A DNA stretch of 64,000 nt, taken from positions 186,001 through 250,000 of the forward strand of contig CAJYPV010000027.1 of assembly GCA_913776825.1 (NCBI GenBank), given 5' to 3'. Origin of the DNA: Burkholderiaceae bacterium. GTDB taxonomy: Bacteria; Pseudomonadota; Gammaproteobacteria; Burkholderiales; Burkholderiaceae_C. The notes below the pieces were generated by a model, which saw only the letters and a list, made by a program, of their open reading frames with translations, did not search any database and was not told the DNA's origin. The translations under genes were made by a program, and so were the position numbers. Of this stretch, positions 1-10,184 are shown piece by piece; within the stretch, counting starts at the first letter, position 1; every line of letters begins with the position of its first letter.

Positions 1-805
1 TGGTTTCCAGCGCCACCACGCGCCGCCGCTGGCCGGCGGGCGTCTGCGCGAGGCCGGGCAGGCGCAGCAGTCCGTCGAGGCCGCCGGAGGCCTCCAGCCC
101 CTGGGTCGTGGCGAGGATCACCTCCGGAGCGGCCGCGATGGCGGCTTCAGGCGAGAGCATCTTGTAGCCCTGCACCCCTTGCAGCGCATTGACGGCGCCG
201 GCGTAGGTCAGCATCGCATCGGCGGCGGTGTCGGCACCGGCGATGCGCGCCTGATTCGCGGCGTTGGATAGCACGAACAGCACCCGCGGCGCGCGATGGC
301 CCGCCGCGACGCGGGCCACCGTTTGCTGGCTGAAGGCCCAGTCCTTCTGCAGGCGCTGGATGAGCGCGGTCGCCTGCGTCGGTCGCCCCAGCAACTCGCC
401 CAGCCGACGGGTGCGGTCCACGATGCCGTCGAAGCGATGGTCCGCGCGCAGCACGTGCAGCGGGACCTTGGCGGTCTCCAGCTGGCGCAGCACGGTCGGT
501 GGGCCGGCCTCCTCGGTCGCGACGATCAAGGTCGGCGCGAGCGACAGCAAACCCTCCGCCGCGAGCGTGCGCGCATAGCCCACGTTGGGCAGGCGGGTCG
601 CGGCCTGAGGAAACAGCGAGGTGCTGTCCACGCCGACCAGTTCGGACTCGGCGCCGAGCTCATAGATCAGCTCGGTCAATGCACCGCCCACGCTGACGAT
701 GCGAGCGCTGCCCGCCATCGCTTGTCGCGGCAGCATCGCCATCGGCAGCGTCGCCATGAGGCCGAGCGACGGGCCGAGCACCATCAGACGACGACGGCTC
801 AGCAT
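1..805 (-). CDS. hmuT: Hemin ABC transporter substrate-binding protein (HmuT-like), truncated by window edge
   Basis: Minus-strand reading MLSRRRLMVLGPSLGLMATLPMAMLPRQAMAGSARIVSVGGALTELIYELGAESELVGVDSTS... is typical of periplasmic heme/B12 binding proteins. It overlaps the hmuS stop (ATGCTGA) and sits in a heme locus. Confidence 0.85.
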   Translation of the reverse strand, partial: MLSRRRLMVLGPSLGLMATLPMAMLPRQAMAGSARIVSVGGALTELIYELGAESELVGVDSTSLFPQAATRLPNVGYARTLAAEGLLSLAPTLIVATEEAGPPTVLRQLETAKVPLHVLRADHRFDGIVDRTRRLGELLGRPTQATALIQRLQKDWAFSQQTVARVAAGHRAPRVLFVLSNAANQARIAGADTAADAMLTYAGAVNALQGVQGYKMLSPEAAIAAAPEVILATTQGLEASGGLDGLLRLPGLAQTPAGQRRRVVALET

Positions 806-1893
806 GGCAACGCCTCCGGCGCGCCCTCGACCAGGCTTTCCAGCAGTTGGCGCCACTCGCAGCGCTCGGCCTGCCCGGGCTTGCGCTCGCCGAAGCACAT
901 CGCGAGCGTGCGACCTTGCGCATCGAACAGCTCCAGCGAGCAGACCAGTCCATCGACCGTCGGCTTGCGGACCAGCCAGGCGCTGGCGATCAGGTCTTCG
1001 CGCAGATGCAGGTTGAAGCCCGGATCCAGCACATTGATCCACGGGCCCATCATCGCGACCTGATGGATCGGGCCGCTGTGGATCTGGATCATCCCGGCAT
1101 TGCCGACGAAGACCATGATCGACACGCCTTGCTGCGCCGCGCGGCTCAGCAATTCCTGCGCGCTGGACAGCGGCACCGGTTGCGCAAAGCGCGGATCCGC
1201 GAGCCGCAGGGCTTGGGTCCGACTCAATTGATGGCGACGCAGCAGACCGAAGAAGTCATGCGTGTCGCGCAGCGAGGCCCATTCCTCACGGAAGCGGGCC
1301 ACATCGATGCGCTCATCGGGCTGTTCGGTGGGCTCTTCCCATGCGGCTTCGGCGGCGAGGCCGGGCGATTGATTCTCGGCGAGGAAGCGGCTCACCAGGG
1401 ACTCATACGCCGGCTGATCACTGTCAGGCCGCAGGAAGACCTTGTGGATCGCGTGGCCGGCCGCATCGAAGAACTGCAGGCTGCGTTGCAGCGCGCCATC
1501 GGCCAGTCGCTCGGTCAGGGCGAAGCCGTGGCGCCAGTGGCTGTAGAAGATGCGCAGGTCGATGTCGCCGCCGAGCACCAGGCCGACCTGACGCTGCGGA
1601 CCCTGCGCGCTGACCTCGCGGTAGACACCGACCTTCTCGTGGACGCAGGCTTCATTGCGGGTGAGGGCCATCACCGGACCGAGCGGCTCCAGCGCGGCGA
1701 TCAGGTCCTGCCAGGACGATCGCAGCCGGCGCGCGCGCAGCGGTGATTCGAGATCCGAGAAATCGCCGACGTGCGCGGCCAGCAGCTCGCCCTCGGAGAT
1801 GTGAAGGTCCTTCGCGATGTCGCGGTGACGGGCCTTGCGGGCTTCTCGGGCCGCGGCGAAGGCTTGGCGCAGTTGGGTGTAGCTGGCTTGCAT
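799..1893 (-). CDS. hmuS: Hemin-degrading factor (HmuS/HemS family)
   Basis: ORF continues upstream, but the plausible start is MQASYTQLRQAFAAAREARKARHRDIAKDLHISEGELLAAHVG at 1893. Two-repeat HemS-like protein next to a TonB heme receptor. Confidence 0.85.
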   Translation of the reverse strand: MQASYTQLRQAFAAAREARKARHRDIAKDLHISEGELLAAHVGDFSDLESPLRARRLRSSWQDLIAALEPLGPVMALTRNEACVHEKVGVYREVSAQGPQRQVGLVLGGDIDLRIFYSHWRHGFALTERLADGALQRSLQFFDAAGHAIHKVFLRPDSDQPAYESLVSRFLAENQSPGLAAEAAWEEPTEQPDERIDVARFREEWASLRDTHDFFGLLRRHQLSRTQALRLADPRFAQPVPLSSAQELLSRAAQQGVSIMVFVGNAGMIQIHSGPIHQVAMMGPWINVLDPGFNLHLREDLIASAWLVRKPTVDGLVCSLELFDAQGRTLAMCFGERKPGQAERCEWRQLLESLVEGAPEALPC

Positions 1894-1925
1894 GGGGGCA
1901 CTCCTGACGGGATGGAAAGACGGGG

Positions 1926-4172
1926 TCAGAACTCGGCACGCAGGGAGACCTGCAGCGCGCGGCCCGGCGCGGTGTAGCCGTCCAGCACGGGGCTGTTGGC
2001 GGCGATGCCGGTGACGTCGCTCCAGCGCCAATAGGTCTTGTTGAAGAGATTGCTGACGGCGGCGGACAGGCTCAGCGTCTTGTTGAAGCGGTAGCGGCCG
2101 CCGAGGTCCACCACGTCGTAGCGTCCAGGCGCGAAGTTGGCGGGATTGCTGAGGTCGTCGCGCGACTTGCCTTGGCTGTGCAGCCATTGACCCTGCAGCG
2201 ACCAGGCGCCCAGATCGACATTCAGACCCAGGCTGGCCCGCAGCGGCTGGATGGAATCGAGCGGCGTCTCTTCGCCGTCCCGGATGCTGTGGCCGCGGGC
2301 TTTCGCCACCGCTGCCTTCAGTTGCCATCCCGCCGCGAGGTCCCACACCGCGCGGGCTTCCACGCCCTTGATGCGGGCCTGGCTGAGGTTCACATACTGG
2401 AAGACCAGCGGATTGGTGGTGGTGCCGGCGCCGCTCACCACCTCCTGGCTGATGAAGTCGCGATAGCGGTTGTCGTAGGCGCTGAGCTGCCAGCGCAGGC
2501 CTTCGCTTAATTGGCCGCGCAGGCCGAGTTCCCAGCTGTTGGCATGCTCGGCCTTCAGGTTGGGATTGCCTTCGCTGCGATAGCCCTGCGCGGGATTGGC
2601 GAAGCCGTTGTTGACCTGGTCCGGCGTCGGCGCGCGGAAGCCCTGCGCCCACTGCACATAGGGTTGCAGCGAGGCCGACACCCGCCACACCGCGCCCATG
2701 CGGGGCGTGACGGCGCTGTCGGACAAGGCCGTCACCGCACCGCTGTAGCCCGACGTCTTGGGCGACAGCTTGTAGCGCTCATAACGCAGCGCAGGAATCA
2801 GGCTCAGCCTGCCCCACTCGATCTCGTCCTGCAGATAGGCGCCGGCGAGGTCGTAGTTCGTGTCGGGGAAGGGCTTGTTGGGGAAGCTCTCACCGGCCGG
2901 CGGCACGGTGCCGTCGCGCAGACCGTCGATGCGGTTGCGGCTCACATCCAGCCCATAGCTCAAGCGTTGGTCGGACCACTGCGTCTGCGCCTGGGTGCTC
3001 AGCCCGATCAGGTGTTCCTTGTAATGGCCGATGCGGATGCGGTCCGCCGCGGTGTTGCGGTCTTCGAAGGACGTCTGCCGCGTGTCGCTGTCCTGCACAT
3101 AGAGCTGGGTGGTGGCTTGCTGGATCCAGCTCGCATTCAGGTCCTCATACCGATGCTCCAGCGAGACCCGGCTTCGCTCCATCTTGTCGTGCGCCTGCAG
3201 GCCGAGCACGGCGGTCGCCGCCAGGTTGCCGGTGGCCGGCGGTGCGGTGACGGCGCTCAGCACGTCGGTGTCGGTCTTGCGCTCGCGGTACTCCACCGTG
3301 CCCATCAGGCGATGCTGCGCATTCACGCGGTAGCCCAGCTTGGCCATCACGCTGCGGGTGTCGATGTCGGTGGGATTGGGCGTCGTCCGATTGGCATTGG
3401 CCACATCATGGGTGCCGCGGTTGTCGGTCTCATGGCCGCGGCGGATGGAGGCCTGCACCAGTCCCGTCCAGTCGCCGCTGGAGAGGGCGACGGCGGCGCT
3501 GGCTTCGCGGGAGTCGTCCACCGTGCGCAAGCCGATGCGGCCATAGCCGGCGATGGTCTTGCCGTCCTTCAGCAGGTCGTCGGGGGAGAGGGTGCGCAGC
3601 ATCAGCGCGCCGGCCAGGCCGTCGCTGCCGTAGGAGGTCGAGGTCGGACCGCGCAGCACTTCGGCGCTGGCCAGGCTGTCGAGATCGATGAAGTCCGCGC
3701 GGCCGCTGGCGAAGGCACCGAAGGCGAAGCTTTGCGGCACGCGAATGCCGTCGACCATCATCAGCACCCGATTGCCTTCCAGGCCGCGGATGTTGATGCC
3801 TTCATTGCCGGCGCGACCGGTGGACGCGCCGGCGGCCGTGAAGCGCGGCGCTATCGACTTGACAGCGAGATCGACCTCGTCGGCGAGCAGGTCCTTCAGA
3901 TCGCGGGCATCGCGACGATCGAGCTGTGGGCGAGTCAGCACGGTGACCGTGTTGGGCACGGTGGCCGTCGCCCGCTCGGTGCGGGTGGCGCTGACGGTCA
4001 GCTCTCCGAGGGCAGTGGCGGAAGCGGCTTGAGCCGCAGCGGCGGCGGATTCAGCGGGCGGCTGGGTTTGGGCGTTCGCCGAGCCGATCAGCAGGAACGG
4101 CGTGGCGAGCGTGGCCGCGGCAGGGAATGCGAACGACAGGGCGAGCGCGATGCGCGTCTGGCGCAGAGACAT
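1926..4172 (-). CDS. TonB-dependent heme/hemoglobin receptor
   Basis: 748 aa with signal peptide, plug motifs (GELTVSATRTERATATVPNTVTVLTRPQLDRRDARDLKDLL...RGLEGNRVLMMVDGIRVP) and a C-terminal LRAEF beta-strand; located between hemP and hmuS. Confidence 0.88.
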   Translation of the reverse strand: MSLRQTRIALALSFAFPAAATLATPFLLIGSANAQTQPPAESAAAAAQAASATALGELTVSATRTERATATVPNTVTVLTRPQLDRRDARDLKDLLADEVDLAVKSIAPRFTAAGASTGRAGNEGINIRGLEGNRVLMMVDGIRVPQSFAFGAFASGRADFIDLDSLASAEVLRGPTSTSYGSDGLAGALMLRTLSPDDLLKDGKTIAGYGRIGLRTVDDSREASAAVALSSGDWTGLVQASIRRGHETDNRGTHDVANANRTTPNPTDIDTRSVMAKLGYRVNAQHRLMGTVEYRERKTDTDVLSAVTAPPATGNLAATAVLGLQAHDKMERSRVSLEHRYEDLNASWIQQATTQLYVQDSDTRQTSFEDRNTAADRIRIGHYKEHLIGLSTQAQTQWSDQRLSYGLDVSRNRIDGLRDGTVPPAGESFPNKPFPDTNYDLAGAYLQDEIEWGRLSLIPALRYERYKLSPKTSGYSGAVTALSDSAVTPRMGAVWRVSASLQPYVQWAQGFRAPTPDQVNNGFANPAQGYRSEGNPNLKAEHANSWELGLRGQLSEGLRWQLSAYDNRYRDFISQEVVSGAGTTTNPLVFQYVNLSQARIKGVEARAVWDLAAGWQLKAAVAKARGHSIRDGEETPLDSIQPLRASLGLNVDLGAWSLQGQWLHSQGKSRDDLSNPANFAPGRYDVVDLGGRYRFNKTLSLSAAVSNLFNKTYWRWSDVTGIAANSPVLDGYTAPGRALQVSLRAEF

Positions 4173-4326
4173 GGTGCGGAGGTCCTGGAGGATCTCGCAC
4201 GGGCTGGCCTGTCGCGGGCTGGTGCGGGTGGCCGGTCGTCGGCCGATGGGCAGAAAGTGGGTGTGAAACGGAAAGCCGGGCGGGGCGGTGTCGGTCGCAG
4301 GGAGCCGGCCGCTCAGCGGCGCAGGC

Positions 4327-4563
4327 TCACTTGGTCAGGATCAACTTGCCGAGGGAGGTGAGGCGCAGCCGATACAACTGGCCGGCGTGCTCGATTTCGA
4401 CCTCGCGCTCATTCCCCAGCAGGGCCTGGCTGCTCACGCGCCGACGCTGGGGCAGGGGTGCCGCTTCATGACGCGACGATCCTGACGCGGTGGCGCGCGC
4501 GCTGAGATCCAGCGTGGCGGCCGGCAGGGCCTCGGTGTGGTGGGGTTGGTAAGTCATGCCCAC
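4327..4563 (-). CDS. hemP: Hemin uptake protein HemP
   Basis: 78 aa; C-terminus [35 protein letters not shown] is the HemP signature; directly upstream of the heme receptor. Confidence 0.9.
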   Translation of the reverse strand: MGMTYQPHHTEALPAATLDLSARATASGSSRHEAAPLPQRRRVSSQALLGNEREVEIEHAGQLYRLRLTSLGKLILTK

Positions 4564-4568
4564 ATCTT

Positions 4569-4592
4569 AGATGAGAACGATTCGCAATATCA
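4569..4592. promoter_or_regulatory. Candidate Fur box upstream of hemP (hemP/bfr divergent intergenic region)
   Basis: AGATGAGAACGATTCGCAATATCA resembles betaproteobacterial Fur sites (ATGAGAATNATTCGCAT), located immediately upstream of hemP. Confidence 0.55.
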
Positions 4593-4848
4593 ACCAACTC
4601 ACGAAAAATCTTCTGCTCGCCCGTGCGGAGCGATGATCGCCCTGGGCGGAGCGTCCGTTTTCGGACGGTGCGCCGGTGCGGGGCGATCCACGGGTGCAGT
4701 GCCCGCCGGGGACCGTGATGCGTGGTCTCTCCGAAACTGCGGCTACGAACGGTTCGCATGCAGACCGCGCGGGTCAGGTCTTGTCCCCACGGGCGGTGGG
4801 GACAGACGAGAATCTGCGGATTCCGGAATTTCCGCTGAGGAGAAGAGC

Positions 4849-5325
4849 ATGAAGGGCGATGCCAAGGTCATCGAATATCTGAACGCGCAGCTGAAGAACG
4901 AGCTCACCGCGATCAACCAATATTTCCTGCACTACCGCATGCTCAAGAGCTGGGGCTTCGAGCGCCTGGCCAAGCACGAGTACGCCGAGTCCATCGAGGA
5001 AATGAAGCACGCCGACAAGCTGATGGATCGCATCCTGATGCTGGAAGGCCTGCCCAACCTGCAGGACCTGGGCAAGCTCTACATCGGCGAGAACGCCATT
5101 GAAGTGCAGCACTGCGACCTGAAGATCGAGATGGGCTCGCATCCGCTGCTCAAGGAAGCCATCGCCTACTGCGAGAGCGTGCGGGATTACGTCTCGCGCG
5201 AGGTGCTGGAAGAAATCCTCAGCGACACCGAAGAGCACATCGACCATCTGGAAACCCAGATCGAGCTGATCGCCCAGGTCGGCGAGCAGAACTGGCTGCA
5301 GAGCCAGATGGGCGAAGCGAGCTGA
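4849..5325 (+). CDS. bfr: Bacterioferritin
   Basis: 158 aa [72 protein letters not shown]..., a canonical Bfr sequence. Confidence 0.95.
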   Translation: MKGDAKVIEYLNAQLKNELTAINQYFLHYRMLKSWGFERLAKHEYAESIEEMKHADKLMDRILMLEGLPNLQDLGKLYIGENAIEVQHCDLKIEMGSHPLLKEAIAYCESVRDYVSREVLEEILSDTEEHIDHLETQIELIAQVGEQNWLQSQMGEAS

Positions 5326-5377
5326 TCGCGCAGACTCGGCCATGCGCGCGGCGCTGGCCGTGCGGTGGCCCGGCGTC

Positions 5378-5414
5378 AGCCCCGGCATGACCTGACGGTC
5401 TCGGGGGCTTTTTC
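5378..5414 (+). terminator. Candidate rho-independent terminator after bfr
   Basis: AGCCCCG...CGGGGGCT stem followed by a T-run (CTTTTTC). Confidence 0.5.
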
Positions 5415-5528
5415 ACGCCTCTCAATTGAGAGGAATTCTTGTTTGCGTTAGCATCTACAGCATTCCACCGGATCTGGTGCCCGTTCCTGGGCGCCGGCCG
5501 ATTCCCGGATCTGACGAGCTGTCGCGCC

Positions 5529-5771
5529 ATGATCGTTTGCCTCTGCCACCGCGTTTCTGACCGCGACATCCGTCGCAGCGTCGCCGAGGGCGTGCACAAC
5601 TTCGATGTGCTGCAGGACGAGACCCACGTCGCCGCCGCCTGCGGCAGTTGCCACGACTGCGCCCGCGAGGTCTTCGATGAAGCGTTGCAGGCCTGCGCCG
5701 CCGCCCATGGCGTGAGCTGCGGCAGCGCGTCGCGCGTCATCCCGATCGCGCGGATGATCGAAGCGGCCTGA
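5529..5771 (+). CDS. bfd: Bacterioferritin-associated ferredoxin (2Fe-2S)
   Basis: 80 aa MIVCLCHRVSDRDIRRSVAEGVHNFDVLQDETHVAAACGSCHDCAREVF..., with CxCx(n)CxxC Bfd motif; downstream of bfr. Confidence 0.9.
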   Translation: MIVCLCHRVSDRDIRRSVAEGVHNFDVLQDETHVAAACGSCHDCAREVFDEALQACAAAHGVSCGSASRVIPIARMIEAA

Positions 5772-5846
5772 TCGCTGAGGCGCCAAGCGCCGCAGATCGG
5801 CGGCACTGATTCGACCCCGCCCCCACTCGGCCGCCCACCGGCCCAG

Positions 5847-5888
5847 AAAAAAACCGCAGACCGGATGCACCGGTGCTGCGGTTTTTTC
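5847..5888 (+). terminator. Rho-independent terminator after bfd
   Basis: AAAAAAACCGCAG ACCGG..CCGGT GCTGCGGTTTTTTC, a strong hairpin with A/T flanks. Confidence 0.8.
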
Positions 5889-6100
5889 ATGCCTGCGCGG
5901 AGGCGGGGCGAGTGGCCAGTGATCGCTTCGTCGGCGGGAGCAGTCCTTGTTCGACTCCCACCGACGGGCTGACCGGGCCGATGGCGCGGACCTCTCGGTC
6001 ACGGCCATCACACGTCACGCCAACGCAGGCAGCCGCCCCGGAGGGCGGCGATCGGCGGGGAGACACCGCGCTCGAGGCGGCGTCTCCCTGACGCGAGGCG

Positions 6101-6412
6101 TTACTTGGCGGCGGAGGCAGTGGCGGCCGGCTTCTCAGCGGCGGCCTTGTCAGCCTTGTGATGCTTGGCCTTGTGCTTGGCCGTCTTGTGCTCGGTGCCG
6201 CCGTCGGTCTTGGCGGTGGCGTGCTCGGCCTTCGTCTCGGTCTTCATCTCGGCCTTGGCGTCCGCCTTCGGTGCGGGCGTCGCGGCAGGCGCGGTGGTGG
6301 CAGCGGGCGCGGCGGTGGTGGCCGGCGCTGCGGGGGTTTGGGCCATCACGGCGCCAGCGATCAGCAGCGCGGGAATCAGGGCCAGGGTCTTGACGGTCTT
6401 GAAGGCTTGCAT
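6101..6412 (-). CDS. Small exported Ala/Lys/Thr-rich low-complexity protein
   Basis: MQAFKTVKTLALIPALLIAGAVMAQTPAAPATTAAPAATTAPAATPAPKADAKAEMKTETKAEHATAKTDGGTEHKTAKHKAKHHKADKAAAEKPAATASAAK: signal peptide plus cationic tail. Confidence 0.65.
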   Translation of the reverse strand: MQAFKTVKTLALIPALLIAGAVMAQTPAAPATTAAPAATTAPAATPAPKADAKAEMKTETKAEHATAKTDGGTEHKTAKHKAKHHKADKAAAEKPAATASAAK

Positions 6413-6635
6413 CTGGTTTCTCCAGCGGGTTGAACAAGGTGAGGAGACAACGGGACGCGTCGACACTTTGTTGACACCGACATCGCTGCTTTGCATTGCG
6501 TTACGTTCACCGCACGGCTGAGCGCACGAAGCAGGTCTTGCCCGCATGGCGGAGGCAGCGCCTTGATGGAAGATCGCAGCGAGTGCGTCGCTTGGGCGCG
6601 CTGTCTCTATCTCTCAGACGTTCCCGGAGATCCCC

Positions 6636-8258
6636 ATGTCCCATTCCTTCGACTGGACCAGCGGCTATGCCAGCCGGCGCAGCCCGGTGTTTGCGCGCAA
6701 TGTCGTGTCGACGTCTCATCCGCTCGCGGCGCAAGCCGGCCTGCGCATCCTGGCGCAGGGCGGCAATGCGGTGGATGCCGCCATCGCCACCGCCGCCTGC
6801 ATGACGCTGGTCGAGCCCTGCAGCAATGGCCTGGGATCGGATGCCTTCGCCATCGTCTGGGATGGCCGATCGCTGCAAGGCCTGAATGCCTCGGGCATCG
6901 CGCCGCAAGCCTGGACGCCCGAGTATTTCGATCGCCGCTACGGTCCCGGCCGCGAGATGCCCAAGCGGGGCTGGGATGCGGTGACGGTGCCCGGCGCGGT
7001 GGCCGGCTGGGTGGCCTTGAGCGAGCGCTACGGCCGCCTGCCGTTCGCCGAGCTCATGGCGCCCGCGATCGAGATCGCCGAGCGCGGCTATGCGGTGCCG
7101 GTGATCGTGCAAAGCAAATGGCGCATGGCGTCGGAAGTCACCGATCTGGTGTCGCAGCCGGGCTTTGCGTCGACCTTCCTGCCGCGCGGCCGCGCGCCGC
7201 AGGTGGGCGAGCTGTTCCAGTTCAAGGAAGCCGCCCGCACGCTGAAGCTGATCGCCGAGACCCGTGGCGAGGCCTTCTACCGCGGTGAGATCGCCGCCGC
7301 CACCGAGGCCTTCGCGCGCGAGACCGGCGGCGCCATCACCGCGGCCGATTTCGCGGCCTACCGCCCGGAGTGGGTCGACACGCTGTCGCTGGATTACGCC
7401 GGCCACACGCTGCATGAGATCCCGCCGAACGGGCAGGGCATCGCCGCGCTGATCGCGCTCGGCATCCTGAAGCATTTCGATGTGCCGTCGATGCCGGTGG
7501 ACAGCACGGCCTCGCAGCATCTGCAGATCGAAGCGATGAAGCTGGCCTTCGCTGATGTCTACCGCCATGTCGGCGATCCGCGCACGATGCAGGTCCAGGC
7601 GTCGGAGCTGCTGGACCCGGGCTATCTCGCCGAGCGCGCGCGCCTGATCGACATGAACCGCGCCCAGGATTTCCAGGCCGGCAATCCGGTCAAGGGCGGC
7701 ACCATCTACCTGACCGCCGCGGACGAGAGCGGCATGATGGTCAGCTTCATCCAGAGCAACTACATGGGCTTCGGCTCGGGGCTGGTGGTGCCGGGTTATG
7801 GCGTCTCCCTGCAGAACCGCGGCCATTGCTTTACCCGCGAAGCGGGCCATGCGAATCGGGTGGCGCCGGGCAAGCGGCCCTTCCACACCATCATTCCAGC
7901 CTTCCTGATGAAGGACGGGCAGCCGCAGATGAGCTACGGCGTGATGGGCGGCAACATGCAGCCGCAGGGCCACATGCAGACGCTGGTCCGCATGCTCGAC
8001 TACGGTCAGCATCCGCAAGCCGCCTGCGATGCGCCGCGCTGGCGCTTCAACGACGGGCTGTCGATCAACGTCGAGGCCTCGATGGCGCCCGACACCATCG
8101 AGGGCCTGCGCGGGCTGGGCCACCAGATCGGCGACATCCACGACAGCTATCAGGACTTCGGCGCCGGTCAATTCATCTGGCGACTGGGCGATCCGGCCGT
8201 CGACGGCTACGTCGCCGCGAGTGACCCGCGCCGCGACGGCGCCGCAGCGGGCTGGTGA
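6636..8258 (+). CDS. Gamma-glutamyltransferase family protein
   Basis: 540 aa; N-terminal NVVSTSHPLAAQAGLRILAQGGNAVDAAIATAACMTLVEPCSNGLGSDAFAIVWDG is characteristic of the Ggt (Ntn hydrolase) family. Confidence 0.88.
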   Translation: MSHSFDWTSGYASRRSPVFARNVVSTSHPLAAQAGLRILAQGGNAVDAAIATAACMTLVEPCSNGLGSDAFAIVWDGRSLQGLNASGIAPQAWTPEYFDRRYGPGREMPKRGWDAVTVPGAVAGWVALSERYGRLPFAELMAPAIEIAERGYAVPVIVQSKWRMASEVTDLVSQPGFASTFLPRGRAPQVGELFQFKEAARTLKLIAETRGEAFYRGEIAAATEAFARETGGAITAADFAAYRPEWVDTLSLDYAGHTLHEIPPNGQGIAALIALGILKHFDVPSMPVDSTASQHLQIEAMKLAFADVYRHVGDPRTMQVQASELLDPGYLAERARLIDMNRAQDFQAGNPVKGGTIYLTAADESGMMVSFIQSNYMGFGSGLVVPGYGVSLQNRGHCFTREAGHANRVAPGKRPFHTIIPAFLMKDGQPQMSYGVMGGNMQPQGHMQTLVRMLDYGQHPQAACDAPRWRFNDGLSINVEASMAPDTIEGLRGLGHQIGDIHDSYQDFGAGQFIWRLGDPAVDGYVAASDPRRDGAAAGW

Positions 8259-8788
8259 GGCCGAAGGAGCGCTGAGAGGCGGCCGAGCGTGGCAGGTGCG
8301 CTCGCCCGCGCCGCCGACGCCGGTTCGCACCCTGTCGAACCGTGCGTGGAGCGTGAGCGAATGCCGGACTGACTGGAATCCGCGCGGTGCAAGCGGCGGC
8401 ATGTCCTTCTTCACTTGTCGCTGGCAAAACCCCGCTGCTAGCATCCACGATCGCTTCTTCCTCCCTGGAAGCTTCACGTCGCCCGCGGCCTTCGGCACGG
8501 CGCGGCGTCACCGGCCTGCTGACCATGACCAAGCTGCTCGACCGCACCCGATGCCCCGGCCCACTGTTGCCGTGCGGGGTCGCGCGCACGCGCCGAGTCC
8601 GTGGCGGCGAGGCGATCTCACGGTCCTCGCCGGTGCGGCGGGCCTGAGTCGCACACCGGGCGGCCTGAGGGCGCGCCCGGCCAGGTCCGTCTCCTGCTTG
8701 TTCTGTCGGGGTCATCGACCGTTGAGGTGATGGCCCGGTTCGGCTTCGGCGCACAAGGCCGTGGCGGGACCGCTTCCGGAGTGAAATC

Positions 8789-10159
8789 ATGTTGCCCACC
8801 AGGCTCTCTCCTCAAAGGCCCTCGCGCGTCATCGATCGCCTGCTCGATCTGATGCGGCTGCCCGCTGGCGATCTGCTGCGGGATCTGGTCTACCGCCGTC
8901 TGTGGACGTCCATCCTGATCAGCTCGTTGGGCGGGCAGATCACCTTGCTGGCGCTGCCGCTGACGGCGGCGGTGCTGCTGCATGCGTCGCCGACCCAGAT
9001 GGGATGGCTCACCGCGATGGAGATCCTGCCGTTCGTGCTGTTCTCGCTGCCGTCCGGCGTGTGGCTGGACCGGGTGCGCAAACTGCCGGTCTACATCGTG
9101 GGTGAGGTGACCTTGGCGGTGGCGGTCGGCAGCGTGCCGGTGGCCGCGTGGATGGGCTGGCTGGGCATGCCGTGGCTGTATGTCGTCGGCTTCCTGCTGG
9201 GCACGGTGTACACAGTGGCGGGCAGCGCGGCGCAGATCGTGCTGACGCAGGTCGTGAGCCGTGATCGACTGGTGGAGGCGCATGCGAAGAACGCGCTCGC
9301 CTCCTCCGGCGCCGAAGTGGCCGGGCCGGGCGTGGCGGGTGCGCTGATCAAGCTCGTCGGCGCGCCGTGGGCCCTGGCGGTGGATGCGCTGCTGCTGCTC
9401 AGCTCCGCGCTGATCCTGCGGGGCGTGCAGGTGCGCGAGCACCTGAGCCGGCGCGACAGCAACGACTTCTGGCGCGATCTCAAGGCCGGCGTGGCCTTCG
9501 TGCGCGGCGAGCGCATGCTGGTCAGCCTGGCGTGCGCGGTCGGTGGCTGGCAGCTGTTCAATCAGGCGGCGCAGGTGGTGCAGATCCTGTTTGCGACGCG
9601 GGTGCTCGGGCTGTCGGCGCAGAGCGTCGGGCTGTCCTACATCGCGCTGGGCGCGGGCACGGTGCTGGCGAGCGTCTTCGGCCATCGCATCAGTCGTCGG
9701 CTCGGTCCGGGTCCGTGCCTGATTTCCGGCTTCGGCCTGTGCGGTCTCGGATGGACGGTGCTGGCCGTGGCGCCCGCCAACCGCTGGGGCGTGGCGGCCT
9801 TCGCCTTCGCGCTGTTCGCCTTCGGCGTGGGCGCGGTGTTCATCTTCATCAACTTCCTGTCGCTGCGTCAGGCGGTCACGCCCGGCCCCTTGCTGGGCCG
9901 CATGACCAGCACCATGCGCTGGCTGATCCTGATTCCAGCCGGCCCCGGTGCGCTGCTGGGCGGCTGGCTGGGCGAACATGTGCATCTGCGAGCGGCGCTG
10001 CTCTTCGCGGGCATCGGCGCGCTGCTGTTGACGGCGCTGGCGTGGCGCATGCGGTCCATCCGCACGGTGCGCGAGCTGCCGCGCATCGAGGACGCTGCTG
10101 CGGCGCTCGGCGCGGAGGCTCAGCCGGGCTTGAACCTGCAGACCGCGACGCCGAACTGA
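8789..10159 (+). CDS. MFS transporter
   Basis: 456 aa, about 12 hydrophobic segments, MFS loop motif (GVWLDRVRKLPVYIVGEV). Confidence 0.8.
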   Translation: MLPTRLSPQRPSRVIDRLLDLMRLPAGDLLRDLVYRRLWTSILISSLGGQITLLALPLTAAVLLHASPTQMGWLTAMEILPFVLFSLPSGVWLDRVRKLPVYIVGEVTLAVAVGSVPVAAWMGWLGMPWLYVVGFLLGTVYTVAGSAAQIVLTQVVSRDRLVEAHAKNALASSGAEVAGPGVAGALIKLVGAPWALAVDALLLLSSALILRGVQVREHLSRRDSNDFWRDLKAGVAFVRGERMLVSLACAVGGWQLFNQAAQVVQILFATRVLGLSAQSVGLSYIALGAGTVLASVFGHRISRRLGPGPCLISGFGLCGLGWTVLAVAPANRWGVAAFAFALFAFGVGAVFIFINFLSLRQAVTPGPLLGRMTSTMRWLILIPAGPGALLGGWLGEHVHLRAALLFAGIGALLLTALAWRMRSIRTVRELPRIEDAAAALGAEAQPGLNLQTATPN

Positions 10160-10184
10160 TCGGCCTTCTTCCACCTCTCTTGCG

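Noticed and set aside
6507-8498. 663-aa minus ORF antisense to the gamma-glutamyltransferase
   Set aside because: No motifs; composition artefact.
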